DNA of 64,000 nucleotides from Bacteroidales bacterium UBA5197 (GCA_002412885.1 DHVX01000085.1:62001-126000), one strand, 5' to 3'. Positions 17,312 to 26,551 are shown, counted from the first letter of the stretch. The notes: generated by a model from the letters alone, not told the origin. Made by a program: numbers and translations.

Positions 17312-18301
17312 ATGAAGCACCTATTAATAACTTTTTTATCCGTCATCTTTATCCATCATCCTGGATTCGCTCAAAAGCTTTCTTGTGATTATGGAGAAAT
17401 ACAGATGAGAATAATTTCCAAAACTGGTCTGGAATTAAAATCTGGTGCGGAGGAAGACAGCATTACGCTTATCACAGTACCTTATTGGGCAAAAGTGGAT
17501 GTATGTTTGGATATAGAAAAAGCGGATACGGTTAATAGTACTTTCGGGGATTGGCGAAAAGTAAATTATAATGGACTTAATGGTTACATGTTTGATGGAT
17601 TTTTAACTGAAACCTATACTTCATATGAAACTCCAAAAGACATAAGAATAATGGTTGAAGGATATTTATGTGCTCCTTTAAATTTTGACCCAACCTTATT
17701 TTGGTATGGAATTTACAGGACAAAAACAGCTGACAGTCTTATAAGAGTAAATATAGAGTTCAACAAGTTAAATTTTGAGCGAATGGAAGAAATGGAGGGA
17801 GGAATTATTTTGATAAGGACAAATCTATCCGACAAAATGAAATCTATGTTACTTATTGGCTCAAACAAGCCGCTTTCAGAAAAAATTGTGAGTTATAACA
17901 ATAATCCAATAGATCCACATACATTGTATCCTGGACAAAGAAAAACAGTTTACACGTGGAATTCTATTCAACGTTATGGCAACGCGCTTAATTTAAATGC
18001 TATCGGTACATTTAAAGACTCTCAACATGGAGTTGTTTTGGAAAATTATCAGCTTCGCCTAACAAACATTCAGGATAATCATAAGACCCAGGATATTTCT
18101 GATAATTTTAGTTTCAAAGGTGAATCTGGAATGGTAAGATTAATCTGGTTTGGTGATATCGATGATGACAATAAAGTAGATTTGCTATTTTCTGCTTCCT
18201 CAACTTCAGAAAATCAGTTAACTTTATTGCTAAGTAGCAAAGCTATGAATGATAACTTTGTAGGTAAGGCAGATGATTGGACTAATTATAATTGCTATTA
18301 A
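17312..18301 (+). CDS. Secreted protein with an N-terminal bacterial SH3-like domain
   Basis: The start is taken as ATG 17312, directly after a TTG at 17309. The 329-residue product has a signal peptide (about 1-20, ending GFAQ), then an SH3-like fold (about 30-105): TGLELKSGAEEDS and WRKVNYNGLNGYMFDGFL are typical of SH3_3-type domains. The rest is of unknown family. Near the C-terminus, GDIDDDNKVDLLF is a D-x-D-x-D calcium-loop motif like those of FG-GAP/EF-hand-type repeats, here single. The protein is probably periplasmic or surface-exposed; such SH3 domains often bind cell-wall peptides. No T9SS signal is visible. The gene is AT-rich relative to the operon at 8-15 kb. Confidence 0.7.
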   Translation: MKHLLITFLSVIFIHHPGFAQKLSCDYGEIQMRIISKTGLELKSGAEEDSITLITVPYWAKVDVCLDIEKADTVNSTFGDWRKVNYNGLNGYMFDGFLTETYTSYETPKDIRIMVEGYLCAPLNFDPTLFWYGIYRTKTADSLIRVNIEFNKLNFERMEEMEGGIILIRTNLSDKMKSMLLIGSNKPLSEKIVSYNNNPIDPHTLYPGQRKTVYTWNSIQRYGNALNLNAIGTFKDSQHGVVLENYQLRLTNIQDNHKTQDISDNFSFKGESGMVRLIWFGDIDDDNKVDLLFSASSTSENQLTLLLSSKAMNDNFVGKADDWTNYNCY

Positions 18302-18382
18302 AACATTGATAAAACTCGAAAAAAAATCCCGCTTAGCAAAAAGCGGAAATATTGTGCCGAAAGCAAAATAGAAAACCACCCA

Positions 18383-18562
18383 ATGGCCGAGAGAACAAAA
18401 TTTATCGACATTTATAATTACAGGATGAATGAAATTGCTGCAAGTATTGATACCAAGTCAGCTAATGCCGGTGCCGCAAGGGGACTTTTTCTTTTCTTAC
18501 CCTATGTATTTCTTCTGTCATTTTTTGAATACATTTATAAGCGCTTAAAAATTCACCGATGA
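18383..18562 (+). CDS. Small membrane protein of 59 residues
   Basis: An ATG at 18383 opens a 59-codon frame that ends with TGA at 18560-18562, only 21 bases before the next gene. The first 33 residues are mixed and polar (MAERTKFIDIYNYRMNEI). A strongly hydrophobic helix follows at about 34-50 (LFLFLPYVFLLSFF) and then a basic tail (YKRLKIHR), as expected of a single-pass protein with a cytosolic C-terminus. I recognise no family. The close spacing suggests translation together with the TPR gene downstream. Confidence 0.5.
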   Translation: MAERTKFIDIYNYRMNEIAASIDTKSANAGAARGLFLFLPYVFLLSFFEYIYKRLKIHR

Positions 18563-18583
18563 CTTCCACCAAATAAAATAATT

Positions 18584-19237
18584 ATGGGATACATGGGATT
18601 TGGGCTTCAGAAATGGATCTACCAGATGAAGCCAAGAAAGCCATTTAAAAAAGGGAACAAAATTGCTGGTTATGAAACTCAGGATATTCATAACCAAAAG
18701 GAATTTAATCTTAAAGAAACATACTCCACTAACCCTGAAATTATTGAAAACAGGCTAAAAGAAGCGAAAAAGAAAAGTCTGATAAATTGGCGCAAACAAA
18801 AATTTTATGGTTTACTAATTGTTCTCGCATTGATATCAGTATTCGCCCTGATTTATTTTAATGCATCGTATTTTAATAATTCCGCAAGCCATGATCATTA
18901 TAAACTAATGGCAAAAAAAGATCAACAGGAAAAAGCTGATGCTTTAATTCTGTTAATCAAAACAGGCAAACACCACCTTTATAACAATGAAATTGAAAAT
19001 GCAATCACCAATTTCAAACTTGCCTTAAATATTGACCCGGACAACAGTGTCGCTTTATACAATCTGATTCTTGCACTTTCTGTGGATTGCGAAAATAATT
19101 CCAACAATTGTGAAGAAGCCATCGAATACTACGGTAAACTTAAAAAGCTGGATAAAAATCAGATTTCTGAAGAACTTGAATCCAGAATGGTTATGGTTGA
19201 AGAAATAATCAAACGAGAAAGCGGAAGTATTTTCTAA
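18584..19237 (+). CDS. Membrane-anchored TPR protein
   Basis: The 217-residue protein begins with MGYMGFGLQKWIYQMKPRKP, a distinctive N-terminus that I recall from conserved Bacteroidota proteins of unknown function. A single transmembrane helix lies at about 74-92 (GLLIVLALISVFALIYF). The C-terminal half holds about two tetratricopeptide repeats (about 121-200): HHLYNNEIENAITNFKLALN and IDPDNSVALYNLILALS, then EEAIEYYGKLKKLD. TPRs mediate protein-protein contacts. The neighbour 21 bases upstream encodes a small membrane protein, so the two may act together; the actual role is unknown. Confidence 0.75.
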   Translation: MGYMGFGLQKWIYQMKPRKPFKKGNKIAGYETQDIHNQKEFNLKETYSTNPEIIENRLKEAKKKSLINWRKQKFYGLLIVLALISVFALIYFNASYFNNSASHDHYKLMAKKDQQEKADALILLIKTGKHHLYNNEIENAITNFKLALNIDPDNSVALYNLILALSVDCENNSNNCEEAIEYYGKLKKLDKNQISEELESRMVMVEEIIKRESGSIF

Positions 19238-19385
19238 TTGCCATATAAGCCGTGGTTTTTTGCATTGACATAACCTTGGTTTGATTTTTAACAAGCATGC
19301 AGATTGGAAATCAGCAGTCAGTAATCCCCATATTTTAACCAATAATTTTCATGGTTTAAAATTCGGAATTTTTTCCTTTTTTTCT

Positions 19386-19393
19386 TATCTTTG
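19386..19393 (+). promoter_or_regulatory. Candidate -7 element of the dodecin gene
   Basis: TATCTTTG fits TAnnTTTG perfectly, 40 bases before the dodecin start. A -33 TTG is not clearly present at the expected distance. Confidence 0.45.
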
Positions 19394-19433
19394 TGGATCT
19401 CAGTTTTTTATCAACACATAAAAATCCAAAACC

Positions 19434-19643
19434 ATGTCAATTGTAAAAGTAATTGAGGTAATTGCCTCATCAGAAAAAGGCATTGAAGATGCCCTTCAAA
19501 ATGCTGTAACCGAAGTTTCAAAAACCATACGCAACATTGATTCAGTATGGCTTAAGGACACGAAAGTACATGTGAAAGACGGTAAAATTATTTCATATGG
19601 CGTTATCTGTAAGGTTTCATTCCGAATCTCCGACGAAATTTAA
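19434..19643 (+). CDS. Dodecin family flavin-binding protein
   Basis: At 69 residues it has the standard dodecin length. The motifs fit: VIEVIASSEKGIEDALQNAV at the start, a central IRNIDSVWLKDTKVHVKDGK containing the flavin-stacking tryptophan, and a final YGVICKVSFRI strand. Dodecins form hollow dodecamers that store or buffer flavins such as riboflavin or FMN in the cytosol. The gene stands alone behind its own candidate promoter and is followed by a hairpin repeat. Confidence 0.92.
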   Translation: MSIVKVIEVIASSEKGIEDALQNAVTEVSKTIRNIDSVWLKDTKVHVKDGKIISYGVICKVSFRISDEI

Positions 19644-19705
19644 ACAACATAAGTTAGGATAGAAACCGGAAATCAGCTGCTGAATTAAGCTGATTCGCAT
19701 TGAAC

Positions 19706-19745
19706 TTCAGCCCGGATCATAATAGGTGATGCGGGCTGAAATTTT
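19706..19745 (+). repeat. Hairpin repeat, copy 2
   Basis: Nine-base perfect arms (TTCAGCCCG / CGGGCTGAA) with a 17-base loop. The 18 bases at 19728-19745 equal 17010-17027. It ends in ATTTTG and lies 63 bases after dodecin, so it could terminate that transcript. Confidence 0.5.
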
Positions 19746-19782
19746 GATCCCTCAAAAAAAATAAACGCTATCAGCCGTTTGC

Positions 19783-19808
19783 TTGATAGAAGAATGTTTG
19801 TACATTTA
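19783..19808 (+). promoter_or_regulatory. Promoter-like repeat element, copy 3
   Basis: TTG at 19783 and TACATTTA at 19801 with a 15-base spacer, the same geometry as at 15764. It lies 53 bases before the DUF2007 gene. The spacer sequence is not conserved with the other two. Confidence 0.3.
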
Positions 19809-19860
19809 TTGACAAATAGACTTTTATCCCTGAAATTAGATATTTACAAGAAAAGCAACG

Positions 19861-20241
19861 ATGAACACAATTATTTTAACAACCTGCAGCAATTCAACTG
19901 AGGCATACCTTATAAAAGGCACATTGGAAAACAACGGCATCGACTGTTTTCTGACCAATGAAAACTTCTCCAATCTAATGCCTCATTATTTCAATATAAT
20001 GGGTGCAGGAATTCAGGTAATGATTGATGAAAGTGATCTGGAGAAAGCTCAGAAGTTAATTTCCTCACCAAAAGCAGATGAAATTGTTTGCCCGAATTGT
20101 AACTCATCAAATGTTACCTTTGGATTTGGATACAATAAAGTGAAGAAGTGGTTTATTGTTTTTCTCTCACTTTTTTCATGGGTTCCGTTTGGCAACATCA
20201 GAAAAAATTTTCGCTGTGAGGATTGCAAAACAGAGTTTTAA
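19861..20241 (+). CDS. DUF2007-type protein with C-terminal zinc ribbon
   Basis: The 126-residue protein starts with a DUF2007 domain (about 1-70): a ferredoxin-like alpha/beta fold recognisable from SNSTEAYLIKGTLENNGIDC and VMIDESDLEKAQKLI. The second half is a zinc-ribbon-like module with two Cys pairs, CPNC (about 77-80) and CEDC (about 120-123), separated by a hydrophobic stretch (WFIVFLSLFSWVPFGN) that could be a short membrane segment. DUF2007 proteins have been called putative signal-transducing proteins, but no activity is established. It is a single gene in an AT-rich region. Confidence 0.8.
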   Translation: MNTIILTTCSNSTEAYLIKGTLENNGIDCFLTNENFSNLMPHYFNIMGAGIQVMIDESDLEKAQKLISSPKADEIVCPNCNSSNVTFGFGYNKVKKWFIVFLSLFSWVPFGNIRKNFRCEDCKTEF

Positions 20242-20420
20242 AAGAATTAACAAATGCCGTACGCGGGCGTCTCCAGATGCGTGCATCGGTTCAAACTTTC
20301 GTTCAGTAATGGCTTTTTACTCAAGATGCTCGCACGCGCTCCAGGCGCCTTCAACCGCAGACAGTTAAGCTATAACCGCTGATACTATTGATTTGTAGAA
20401 CAGCCTTAACTATCTACAAT

Positions 20421-21764
20421 TCAACATTTAACAATTTTTCTCATTACAACTTCATCCCCCATAATAATTTTCAGAATGTAAATTCCGCTGGGTAAGCCGG
20501 ACAAATCAGCAGTCCCATGCTCAAACTTCAGGATTGTGATGCGCTTGCCGGTAAGGTTGTATAGTTCTATCGATGCAAATTGACTTGCCCCACTGATCGC
20601 AATTAATCCGTTGGTTGGATTGGGGTAAACACTGATTTCAGTGGATTGAATATCATAAGTTCCTAAAGTTTCGTGGAGGAAATAGTGTGTACTGTCACCC
20701 CTTATCTCCTCCCATTGATAGTCGGTATATGAATAACCTGTACGGATATTGTTTTCATTAAATTCGTTACAAACTCTGGAGACCGGCTTCCATTCCTGGA
20801 AATTCCATCTTTCAGTGACTATAAGAGCAACATTCCCTCTGCTGTCATAACCAATTGAGTACTGAGTATCATTCATCCATTCATCAAAAAAGAAATATCT
20901 GGTAAGTGAACCTATCTGCATGTCGTTCTCATTATACCACTGTGAAGTGATACGGTAATTTTTCCAAAGCCCGTTTTTAAGTTCTTCCGACAATATCGTA
21001 TCCAGGTTATTGTTTGTATATTGATAATGATGCTTTTCCTGAAGGTTCCAATCATTCTGATACCACCTCATGGAGTGGATCATTGAAACTCTTTCCAAAT
21101 CATCGTAGTTGTATGAATAGTCATACCAGTTATTCCAGACATTGTTATACCACATTTGAGCGAAAATCGTCAAATGGTTGTTATTTTCATTGTAGGTTAT
21201 AATTGTCCGCTTATTATTGAACCAGACATTGGTACTGTCGGATGTATAGCTGAGTATGCTAAGATTGTTACCCATTTCGTCGTAAGTATTAATCAGCTTA
21301 TAATCATTCTGCCAGTTCCCGTTTGACCACACCTGATCGATCCTGCTGGTGATATTGTTATTCTCATTATACGTGTATGTTCTGATACTGATATTTTCCC
21401 AACCACCTGAGCTATATTGCTTTATCAGGTGGCTCAGCTTATTCCCCTGGCCATCGTAAGTAAAAATCTCCATTCCGGCAGGTATCCAGGTTCCGTCAAA
21501 TTGATAATGGGTCCAGCTTAAAAGATTTTCACCATTATAAATAAAATCATCATCCTTTCCACTGATCGTCCAATCGGAAGTTCCTGCGGAATAAGTCCAG
21601 TAGTAGATGCTGTCGTAAATAGGATTCGCTACTTCAATTTCTTTGATCTCCCAGCACGTAATAATGGTTTCAAACTGATCAGAACTAAAATTATTAAAAC
21701 CTGTGTGTTGCGCAAAGGTTGTCATTGTCAGCACCATAAACGCAAGGAAAGTGATGAGTTTCAT
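20421..21764 (-). CDS. T9SS-secreted protein with repeated Asn/Trp/Tyr-rich motifs
   Basis: The start is placed at ATG 21764 because it begins a clean signal peptide ending in TTFAQ; a GTG at 21836 would only add 24 charged residues. The 447-residue protein holds about seven imperfect repeats of 35-45 residues, each with a YNENNN or YDxxGN turn followed by a W-x-N-x-x-W stretch (for example VWSNGNWQNDYKLINTYDEM). These recall the YD-like repeats seen in other secreted Bacteroidota proteins, but I cannot name the family. The last 80 residues form a T9SS type A sorting domain (ISVYPNPTNGLIAI, GIYILKI, KIVKC). It is probably a surface or released protein; function unknown. Confidence 0.8.
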   Translation of the reverse strand: MKLITFLAFMVLTMTTFAQHTGFNNFSSDQFETIITCWEIKEIEVANPIYDSIYYWTYSAGTSDWTISGKDDDFIYNGENLLSWTHYQFDGTWIPAGMEIFTYDGQGNKLSHLIKQYSSGGWENISIRTYTYNENNNITSRIDQVWSNGNWQNDYKLINTYDEMGNNLSILSYTSDSTNVWFNNKRTIITYNENNNHLTIFAQMWYNNVWNNWYDYSYNYDDLERVSMIHSMRWYQNDWNLQEKHHYQYTNNNLDTILSEELKNGLWKNYRITSQWYNENDMQIGSLTRYFFFDEWMNDTQYSIGYDSRGNVALIVTERWNFQEWKPVSRVCNEFNENNIRTGYSYTDYQWEEIRGDSTHYFLHETLGTYDIQSTEISVYPNPTNGLIAISGASQFASIELYNLTGKRITILKFEHGTADLSGLPSGIYILKIIMGDEVVMRKIVKC

Positions 21765-21892
21765 ATGATCTTTGTTATAGGTTAAATACACATCGTTCCT
21801 ATGGAATTTTGCTTTTTTCTCGTACTGTTTATCCACTGTAATGGATTCAATCGGGATAGTTAATCATGGAGTAACCAACCAACAAATATAAT

Positions 21893-21900
21893 CTTTTATC
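21893..21900 (-). promoter_or_regulatory. Candidate -7 element for the repeat-rich T9SS protein
   Basis: Reads TATATTTG on the minus strand, a perfect TAnnTTTG, 129 bases upstream of the start at 21764. No clear -33 partner. Confidence 0.3.
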
Positions 21901-22022
21901 CGGATGGATCTTCTGGTTACGACTTCTTTTAACCCATCTTAAATCACCTCCCCATTTCCCTCATTCACTCCCTGAAACAACCCCTTCGTCACCTTTATTT
22001 TTTCCTTTCATGCTGAAGAATT

Positions 22023-22030
22023 TAATTTTG
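22023..22030 (+). promoter_or_regulatory. Candidate -7 element for the alpha/beta hydrolase
   Basis: TAATTTTG matches TAnnTTTG and lies 37 bases before the ATG at 22068. The -33 position is not well matched. Confidence 0.35.
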
Positions 22031-22067
22031 TTCTGTTCCTCATATCAATCACCGGATAGTCAGCAAA

Positions 22068-23222
22068 ATGAAAAACAAAGCAAAAACTATCAAAAAAAGA
22101 TTTAAAATGGTAATGCTCATTTCACTTTCTCTGCTACTGGCTTGTGTGGCAACTCTCTGGATTTTTTTGATGATTAAAAGCCCAGGAACCCCTGAGCAGT
22201 TTCTTGACAAAGAAGGAAAAGTCCTGGAAGGCTCCCTCTCCGAAAAAATCTTTGTAAACATTGGTGGAGTTAAGCAGGGTATGTTTGTACGAAGTAAAAA
22301 TACTGACAATCCGGTTTTACTATTCTTGCACGGCGGACCAGGCTTTCCGAATTACTTTCTGTTCGAAAAATTCAAGACCGGACTTGAGGATTACTTCACC
22401 GTCTGCTATTGGGAACAGCGCGGTGGCGGTTTGTCGCACAACCCTGAAATAACTAAGGAAAGCATGACACTGGAACAGCTTACATCCAATGCAGTTGAAG
22501 TAAGCAACTATTTGAGGGAGAGATTTAAAAAGGAAAAGATTTACATTATGGCCTGGTCTGGAGGAAGCACCATTGCTTTACCGGCTGTATCGAAGGCTCC
22601 GGAACTATTTCACGCCTACATTGCCATGGGACAGTTAACGAGGCAGCCCGAATCAGAAAGAATAGCCTACGACTTTATGTTAAAGCATTTCACTGAAGTG
22701 AACGATCAACGCTCAATAAAGCAGTTGAAAAAATTTAAGCATTTGAAAACAGAATCAGATTTGATCTCTTTTTATAACTCCGCAACCCGCGATAACCTGA
22801 TGCACAGTCTTGGCATCGGAACCATGAGAAGCATGAAATCGGTTTTCAGAGACATCTTTTTACCTGTCTGGACCTGCGAAGCTTATACGCTCAGGGAGAA
22901 ATATACCATCTGGAAATCGAAGATCATGTTTTTGCCCGGAACAAACCTGAAAACCCAAACATTAACCACTGATTTCGCTGCAGCTTATCCCGAATTCGGT
23001 GTTCCCGTTTACTTTGTCAGCGGTTAGTACGATTTAACGGTGAATGTAGATTTGTCGAAGGACTATTGCAATCGTCTTATTGCTCCTTTGAAAGGTTTTT
23101 ACACTTTTGATAACTCGGCTCATGTCCCCCTTTTTGAAGAACCTGAACGTTTCAGAGAGATTCTGGAACACGATATTTTGCAAAACAGAACTGAACTTGC
23201 AGATCAGGATATTGTACAATAA
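22068..23222 (+). pseudogene. Alpha/beta hydrolase interrupted by an in-frame amber codon
   Basis: The frame opens with a membrane anchor (about 15-37), a HGGPGFPNYFLF oxyanion-hole region, and the nucleophile S164 in WSGGS, typical of proline iminopeptidase-like hydrolases. It stops at TAG 23025-23027 after VPVYFVSG. The same frame then continues for 64 sense codons: YDLTVNVDLSKDYCNRL, with the expected acid D322, and FDNSAHVPLFEEPERF, with the expected base H352, ending at TAA 23220. Relatives normally read straight through this point (SG-x-YDLTVN), so one substitution, for example AAG to TAG, explains the break. The truncated 319-residue product would lack two of three triad residues. A sequencing error or readthrough is the alternative. 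Confidence 0.8.
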
Positions 23223-23378
23223 CGATCACGCTGGACGCTTTTGAACACTATTTTTTATTGAACAAAGCGCTAAAAAAGTCATAATGAGCATATAATTACT
23301 TGTATGTCAATTATGTACATTCAATGGCACATACTTTGTAAACAGACAATGAAATTCAAATCATTAAAACAAAAGCTT

Positions 23379-25082
23379 ATGAAAAGAAACCTTATTTCGC
23401 CCGCCACATTTATGATGGTTTTTGCATTGCTTTTATCAGGCATCTTCAATTCAGTCATAGCGCAATCTTCAACCCGGCAAAAGGAAGCAGAGGCAGGCAA
23501 ACTTATTGAGGAATACAACAACAATTCCACCCCTGGGGGCGCAGTTATGGTGATACGTAACGGCAAAGTTGTTTACAGCAAAGCTTTTGGAATGGCCAAT
23601 TTAACCCATAATGTTCCTTTTCAGATTACCACACCCACCAACATTGGTTCCACAACCAAGCAGTTTACAGCCTTTGCCATTGCGCTGCTTGAAGAAAGGG
23701 GACAGTTATCCATCAACGATGATATAAGAAAATACATTCCTGAGTTGCCCGACCTGGGAGATACCGTACGTTTGAAACACCTTTTGTCTCACACCAGCGG
23801 ATATCGCGAATACCTCAATTCTTTGTTGATGTCAGGAAGGCAGGCAGGCGATCAGATACGAAAGGAAGAAATAATTCTGTTGGTCCAGAATCAACCCAGT
23901 CTGCAAAACAAGCCAGGCGAATCGTACAACTACAACAACACCGGTTATGCTTTGCTGGCGATGGTGATTGAGCGGGTTACCGGTGAAAAATATCCGGAAT
24001 GGATGAAGAAAAATATTTTTACCCCTCTGGGGATGACACATACGGTGGTTCGCGAAAATCCGGGTCAGATTATTCCAGGCAATGCGCAGGGATATACGCA
24101 AAATGAAAATGAGCCTTTCGTCGAAGCCATGGACATATCATCATCCATGGGCGCCGGAGGAATCTATACCACATTGGAAGATCTGGAAAAATGGATTATG
24201 AACTTCTCAAAACCAGTTGTAGGCAATGCAAAACTGATGGAAAAATTACAGACGCCATTTATACTCAACAGCGGAGACACCATGAATTATGCTTACGGAC
24301 TTATGGTGGGCAAATTGAACGGGTTGAAAATGGCAGAGCATGGTGGCGCCGATATTGCACACAGGTCGATGCTTATGATGTTTCCTGAAGTACAAGGAGC
24401 TGTTATAACACAAAGTAACAACGGCAATTTTTCAGGTCAGATTGCACGTAAACTCGCCAGAATATACTTTGCCGATGTAATGAAAATAGATAAGGAGGAG
24501 AAAAAAACATCTGCAGAACCTGCTGAATTTGTTTATGATGCAGAAAAGTTTGATGAACTTGCAGGCAGATACGAACTGGAAGTTGCACCGGGTTTTATAT
24601 TGGAATTCAGAAGAGAGGGCGATAAACTGTTTACTCAGGCAACCGGGCAGGGTGCTGTGGAGATATTTGGCAGTTCCGATTCAACATTCTATATGAAAGT
24701 GGTTCAGGCATCTGTTACTTTCCATCGCAATGCAGAAGGAAAGACAGAGCATCTCACATTGCACCAGAATGGAAATCACCGCGGCAACAGAATTCATGAA
24801 CCCGCCTGGAAACCCAGCGAAGAAGATATTAAAATGTACACTGGCAGTTATTTCAGCAATGAACTTGAGGCATTCTATTCAGTTGCTCTTGATGATGAAA
24901 AAAATCTGGTGCTTAAAAACCGACGGATAGATGATCTTCCGCTCAAGGCTGAGTCTAAAGATCAGTTTACAGCCTCCTTCCCTATTCCTGAGCTAAAATT
25001 TATCAGGAACGAAAAAGGAGAAGTTACCGGGTTTGAGGCATCCAGTGGACGCTCAACAGGTATTTTGTTTCAAAAGCAATAA
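23379..25082 (+). CDS. Secreted class C beta-lactamase-like serine hydrolase
   Basis: I use ATG 23379, which starts a classic signal peptide ending in SVIAQ; ATG 23349 is an alternative that adds ten basic residues. The 567-residue protein has a beta-lactamase/esterase-type domain (about 35-360): nucleophile S91 in STTK (S91-x-x-K94), a YNN motif in YNYNNTGYALL (about 186), and a HGG motif in AEHGGADIAH (about 322). This is the penicillin-binding-protein fold of class C beta-lactamases, DD-peptidases and esterases. The remaining roughly 180 residues contain two beta-barrel-like repeats (YELEVAPGFILEFRREGD and YFSNELEAFYSVALDDE), resembling the DUF3471-type domains that often follow such hydrolases. 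The substrate is not determined; resistance should not be assumed. Confidence 0.85.
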   Translation: MKRNLISPATFMMVFALLLSGIFNSVIAQSSTRQKEAEAGKLIEEYNNNSTPGGAVMVIRNGKVVYSKAFGMANLTHNVPFQITTPTNIGSTTKQFTAFAIALLEERGQLSINDDIRKYIPELPDLGDTVRLKHLLSHTSGYREYLNSLLMSGRQAGDQIRKEEIILLVQNQPSLQNKPGESYNYNNTGYALLAMVIERVTGEKYPEWMKKNIFTPLGMTHTVVRENPGQIIPGNAQGYTQNENEPFVEAMDISSSMGAGGIYTTLEDLEKWIMNFSKPVVGNAKLMEKLQTPFILNSGDTMNYAYGLMVGKLNGLKMAEHGGADIAHRSMLMMFPEVQGAVITQSNNGNFSGQIARKLARIYFADVMKIDKEEKKTSAEPAEFVYDAEKFDELAGRYELEVAPGFILEFRREGDKLFTQATGQGAVEIFGSSDSTFYMKVVQASVTFHRNAEGKTEHLTLHQNGNHRGNRIHEPAWKPSEEDIKMYTGSYFSNELEAFYSVALDDEKNLVLKNRRIDDLPLKAESKDQFTASFPIPELKFIRNEKGEVTGFEASSGRSTGILFQKQ

Positions 25083-25121
25083 AATCGGATAACAATTCAA
25101 ACATTCAGTTTCCATTTCAGA

Positions 25122-25155
25122 AAAAGAGCAGTTGCTCCCGGGCAACTGCTCTTTT
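25122..25155 (+). terminator. Strong terminator after the serine hydrolase
   Basis: Perfect arms AAAAGAGCAGTTGC and GCAACTGCTCTTTT around a short GC-rich loop, 40 bases past the stop and followed by ATTATT. Confidence 0.85.
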
Positions 25156-25369
25156 ATTATTCCACAAATATCTGCACATTCATCCTTCCAAACTAAACAA
25201 TTCCTGATGATAGAAAGGCTTCAGGCCACTGAAAGCCTAAAAACCCACTCCCACCAAACTATATTTTTTCTGGTTTGTTTAATGAAATTATTAAACCCGG
25301 ATTACTATTTCCGGTTCATACCAACAAGAGAGTCTTGCTTTTATTAATTAACCTTCTAAAATCAAGCTT

Positions 25370-26551
25370 ATGAAAAAAATAGTTACACTGATTTTTCTTT
25401 CAGGGATAATCTCCTTGTCATTTGCCCAGCAAATTCCCAATCTACCAATACCTTTGGGAGCTGGAAATGCTGAAGTCTGGAATGGTTCGATCTATCATTT
25501 CGGAGGGTCCAACAATTGGTCGGGAAGCATTGTCTATCCGAGAATTTACAGGTTTGATGGAACGGCATGGGCTTATCACGATACGATTCCGGATAACAAT
25601 TTATGGGATGTTGAAACCCTTCTCGTGGGCGATAATGTTTATCTTTTGTCAGGCTGGCCATACGGACCCACACTGAACAGAAGGTATAACCTGAACACCA
25701 GGCAGTGGACCTATCTGAGCCCAAGTCCCAATACCAGTCAAACCTGGGGCATGACTTCCGAAGAACTGAACGGAATCATTTACCTTTTCGATTCCTATGG
25801 TAATGTACATGCATACAACATTACCACTGATTCCTGGACAACCAGAACGCCCAATACCGCGACAGGATCCTGGGATATGAGTTCTATTTTGTTTCAGGGT
25901 GAAATTTATATCCTTGGCTGGAGCAATTCCGCTTTCTATAAATACACCCCGGCAACCGACCAATGGACACAACTGGCCGATTCGCCATATCAGGTCGGCG
26001 CCTGTGCATTTGGAATCATTAATAATTTGATTTATGCCATCGGAGGAAATGCAGGGGGAGGCTCAACGGCTTACTACAGCAGCATTATTGTTTATAATAT
26101 CACCAGCAATTCATGGGTAACATCCACCATCACGCTCAGTTCGGCAAGGCACTGGATGGCTACAGCTGAATACCTTGGTGGTTTGTATGTTGTAGGAGGA
26201 ATCAATGAGAATTCTCAATCGGTTGATATAGTTGAAGAAATTGTTCCTCAGGGCACTGCCGGCATTGGCGACAATACCGGACTGAAGCAAGGTTACCTTC
26301 TGGAACAAAACACCCCGAACCCATTTAAATCATCCACCACAATCAGGTACAAGCTTCCGGTCCCTTCGCTTGTGACAATAAAAGTTCACAACGTATTTGG
26401 TGCCGAAGTAAAAACAATAGTGGATGAAACCAAAGCCGCTGGCAATCATCAAGTCAGTTTTGATGCTTCAGAATTAAAAAGCGGTGTGTATTATTACAGT
26501 CTGCAAACAGGCAAATACATGCAGACAAAGAAAATGATGATCAGGGATTAG
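25370..26551 (+). CDS. Kelch-repeat protein with T9SS signal
   Basis: The 393-residue protein has a signal peptide (1-20, SFAQ), then about six Kelch-type repeats (about 28-300). Each has the diglycine or equivalent plus W/Y spacing, for example VYLLSGWPYG, IYLFDSYGNVHAYN, IYAIGGNAGGG and LYVVGGINENS, which predicts a six-bladed beta-propeller. Residues about 310-393 form a T9SS sorting domain of the NTPNPFKSSTTIRY type, ending KKMMIRD. Kelch propellers bind proteins or glycans; the ligand is unknown. It is a single transcription unit with terminators on both sides. Confidence 0.88.
   Translation: MKKIVTLIFLSGIISLSFAQQIPNLPIPLGAGNAEVWNGSIYHFGGSNNWSGSIVYPRIYRFDGTAWAYHDTIPDNNLWDVETLLVGDNVYLLSGWPYGPTLNRRYNLNTRQWTYLSPSPNTSQTWGMTSEELNGIIYLFDSYGNVHAYNITTDSWTTRTPNTATGSWDMSSILFQGEIYILGWSNSAFYKYTPATDQWTQLADSPYQVGACAFGIINNLIYAIGGNAGGGSTAYYSSIIVYNITSNSWVTSTITLSSARHWMATAEYLGGLYVVGGINENSQSVDIVEEIVPQGTAGIGDNTGLKQGYLLEQNTPNPFKSSTTIRYKLPVPSLVTIKVHNVFGAEVKTIVDETKAAGNHQVSFDASELKSGVYYYSLQTGKYMQTKKMMIRD

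Noticed and set aside
18319..18346. Hairpin CCGCTT/AAGCGG after the SH3-like gene as its terminator
   Set aside because: The A-tract precedes the hairpin and no T-tract follows on the plus strand, so it would only work for a minus-strand transcript, and no such gene is nearby.
15690..20350. GC-rich segments near 15695, 17145 and 20265 with GCGTCTC as copies of one decayed element
   Set aside because: Only seven to ten bases match and order of sub-motifs differs; too weak to call a repeat by eye.
23025..23027. Programmed recoding of TAG (for example pyrrolysine) in the alpha/beta hydrolase
   Set aside because: No sign of a recoding element or pyl genes here, and the family does not use such a residue; a nonsense mutation or an error is simpler.
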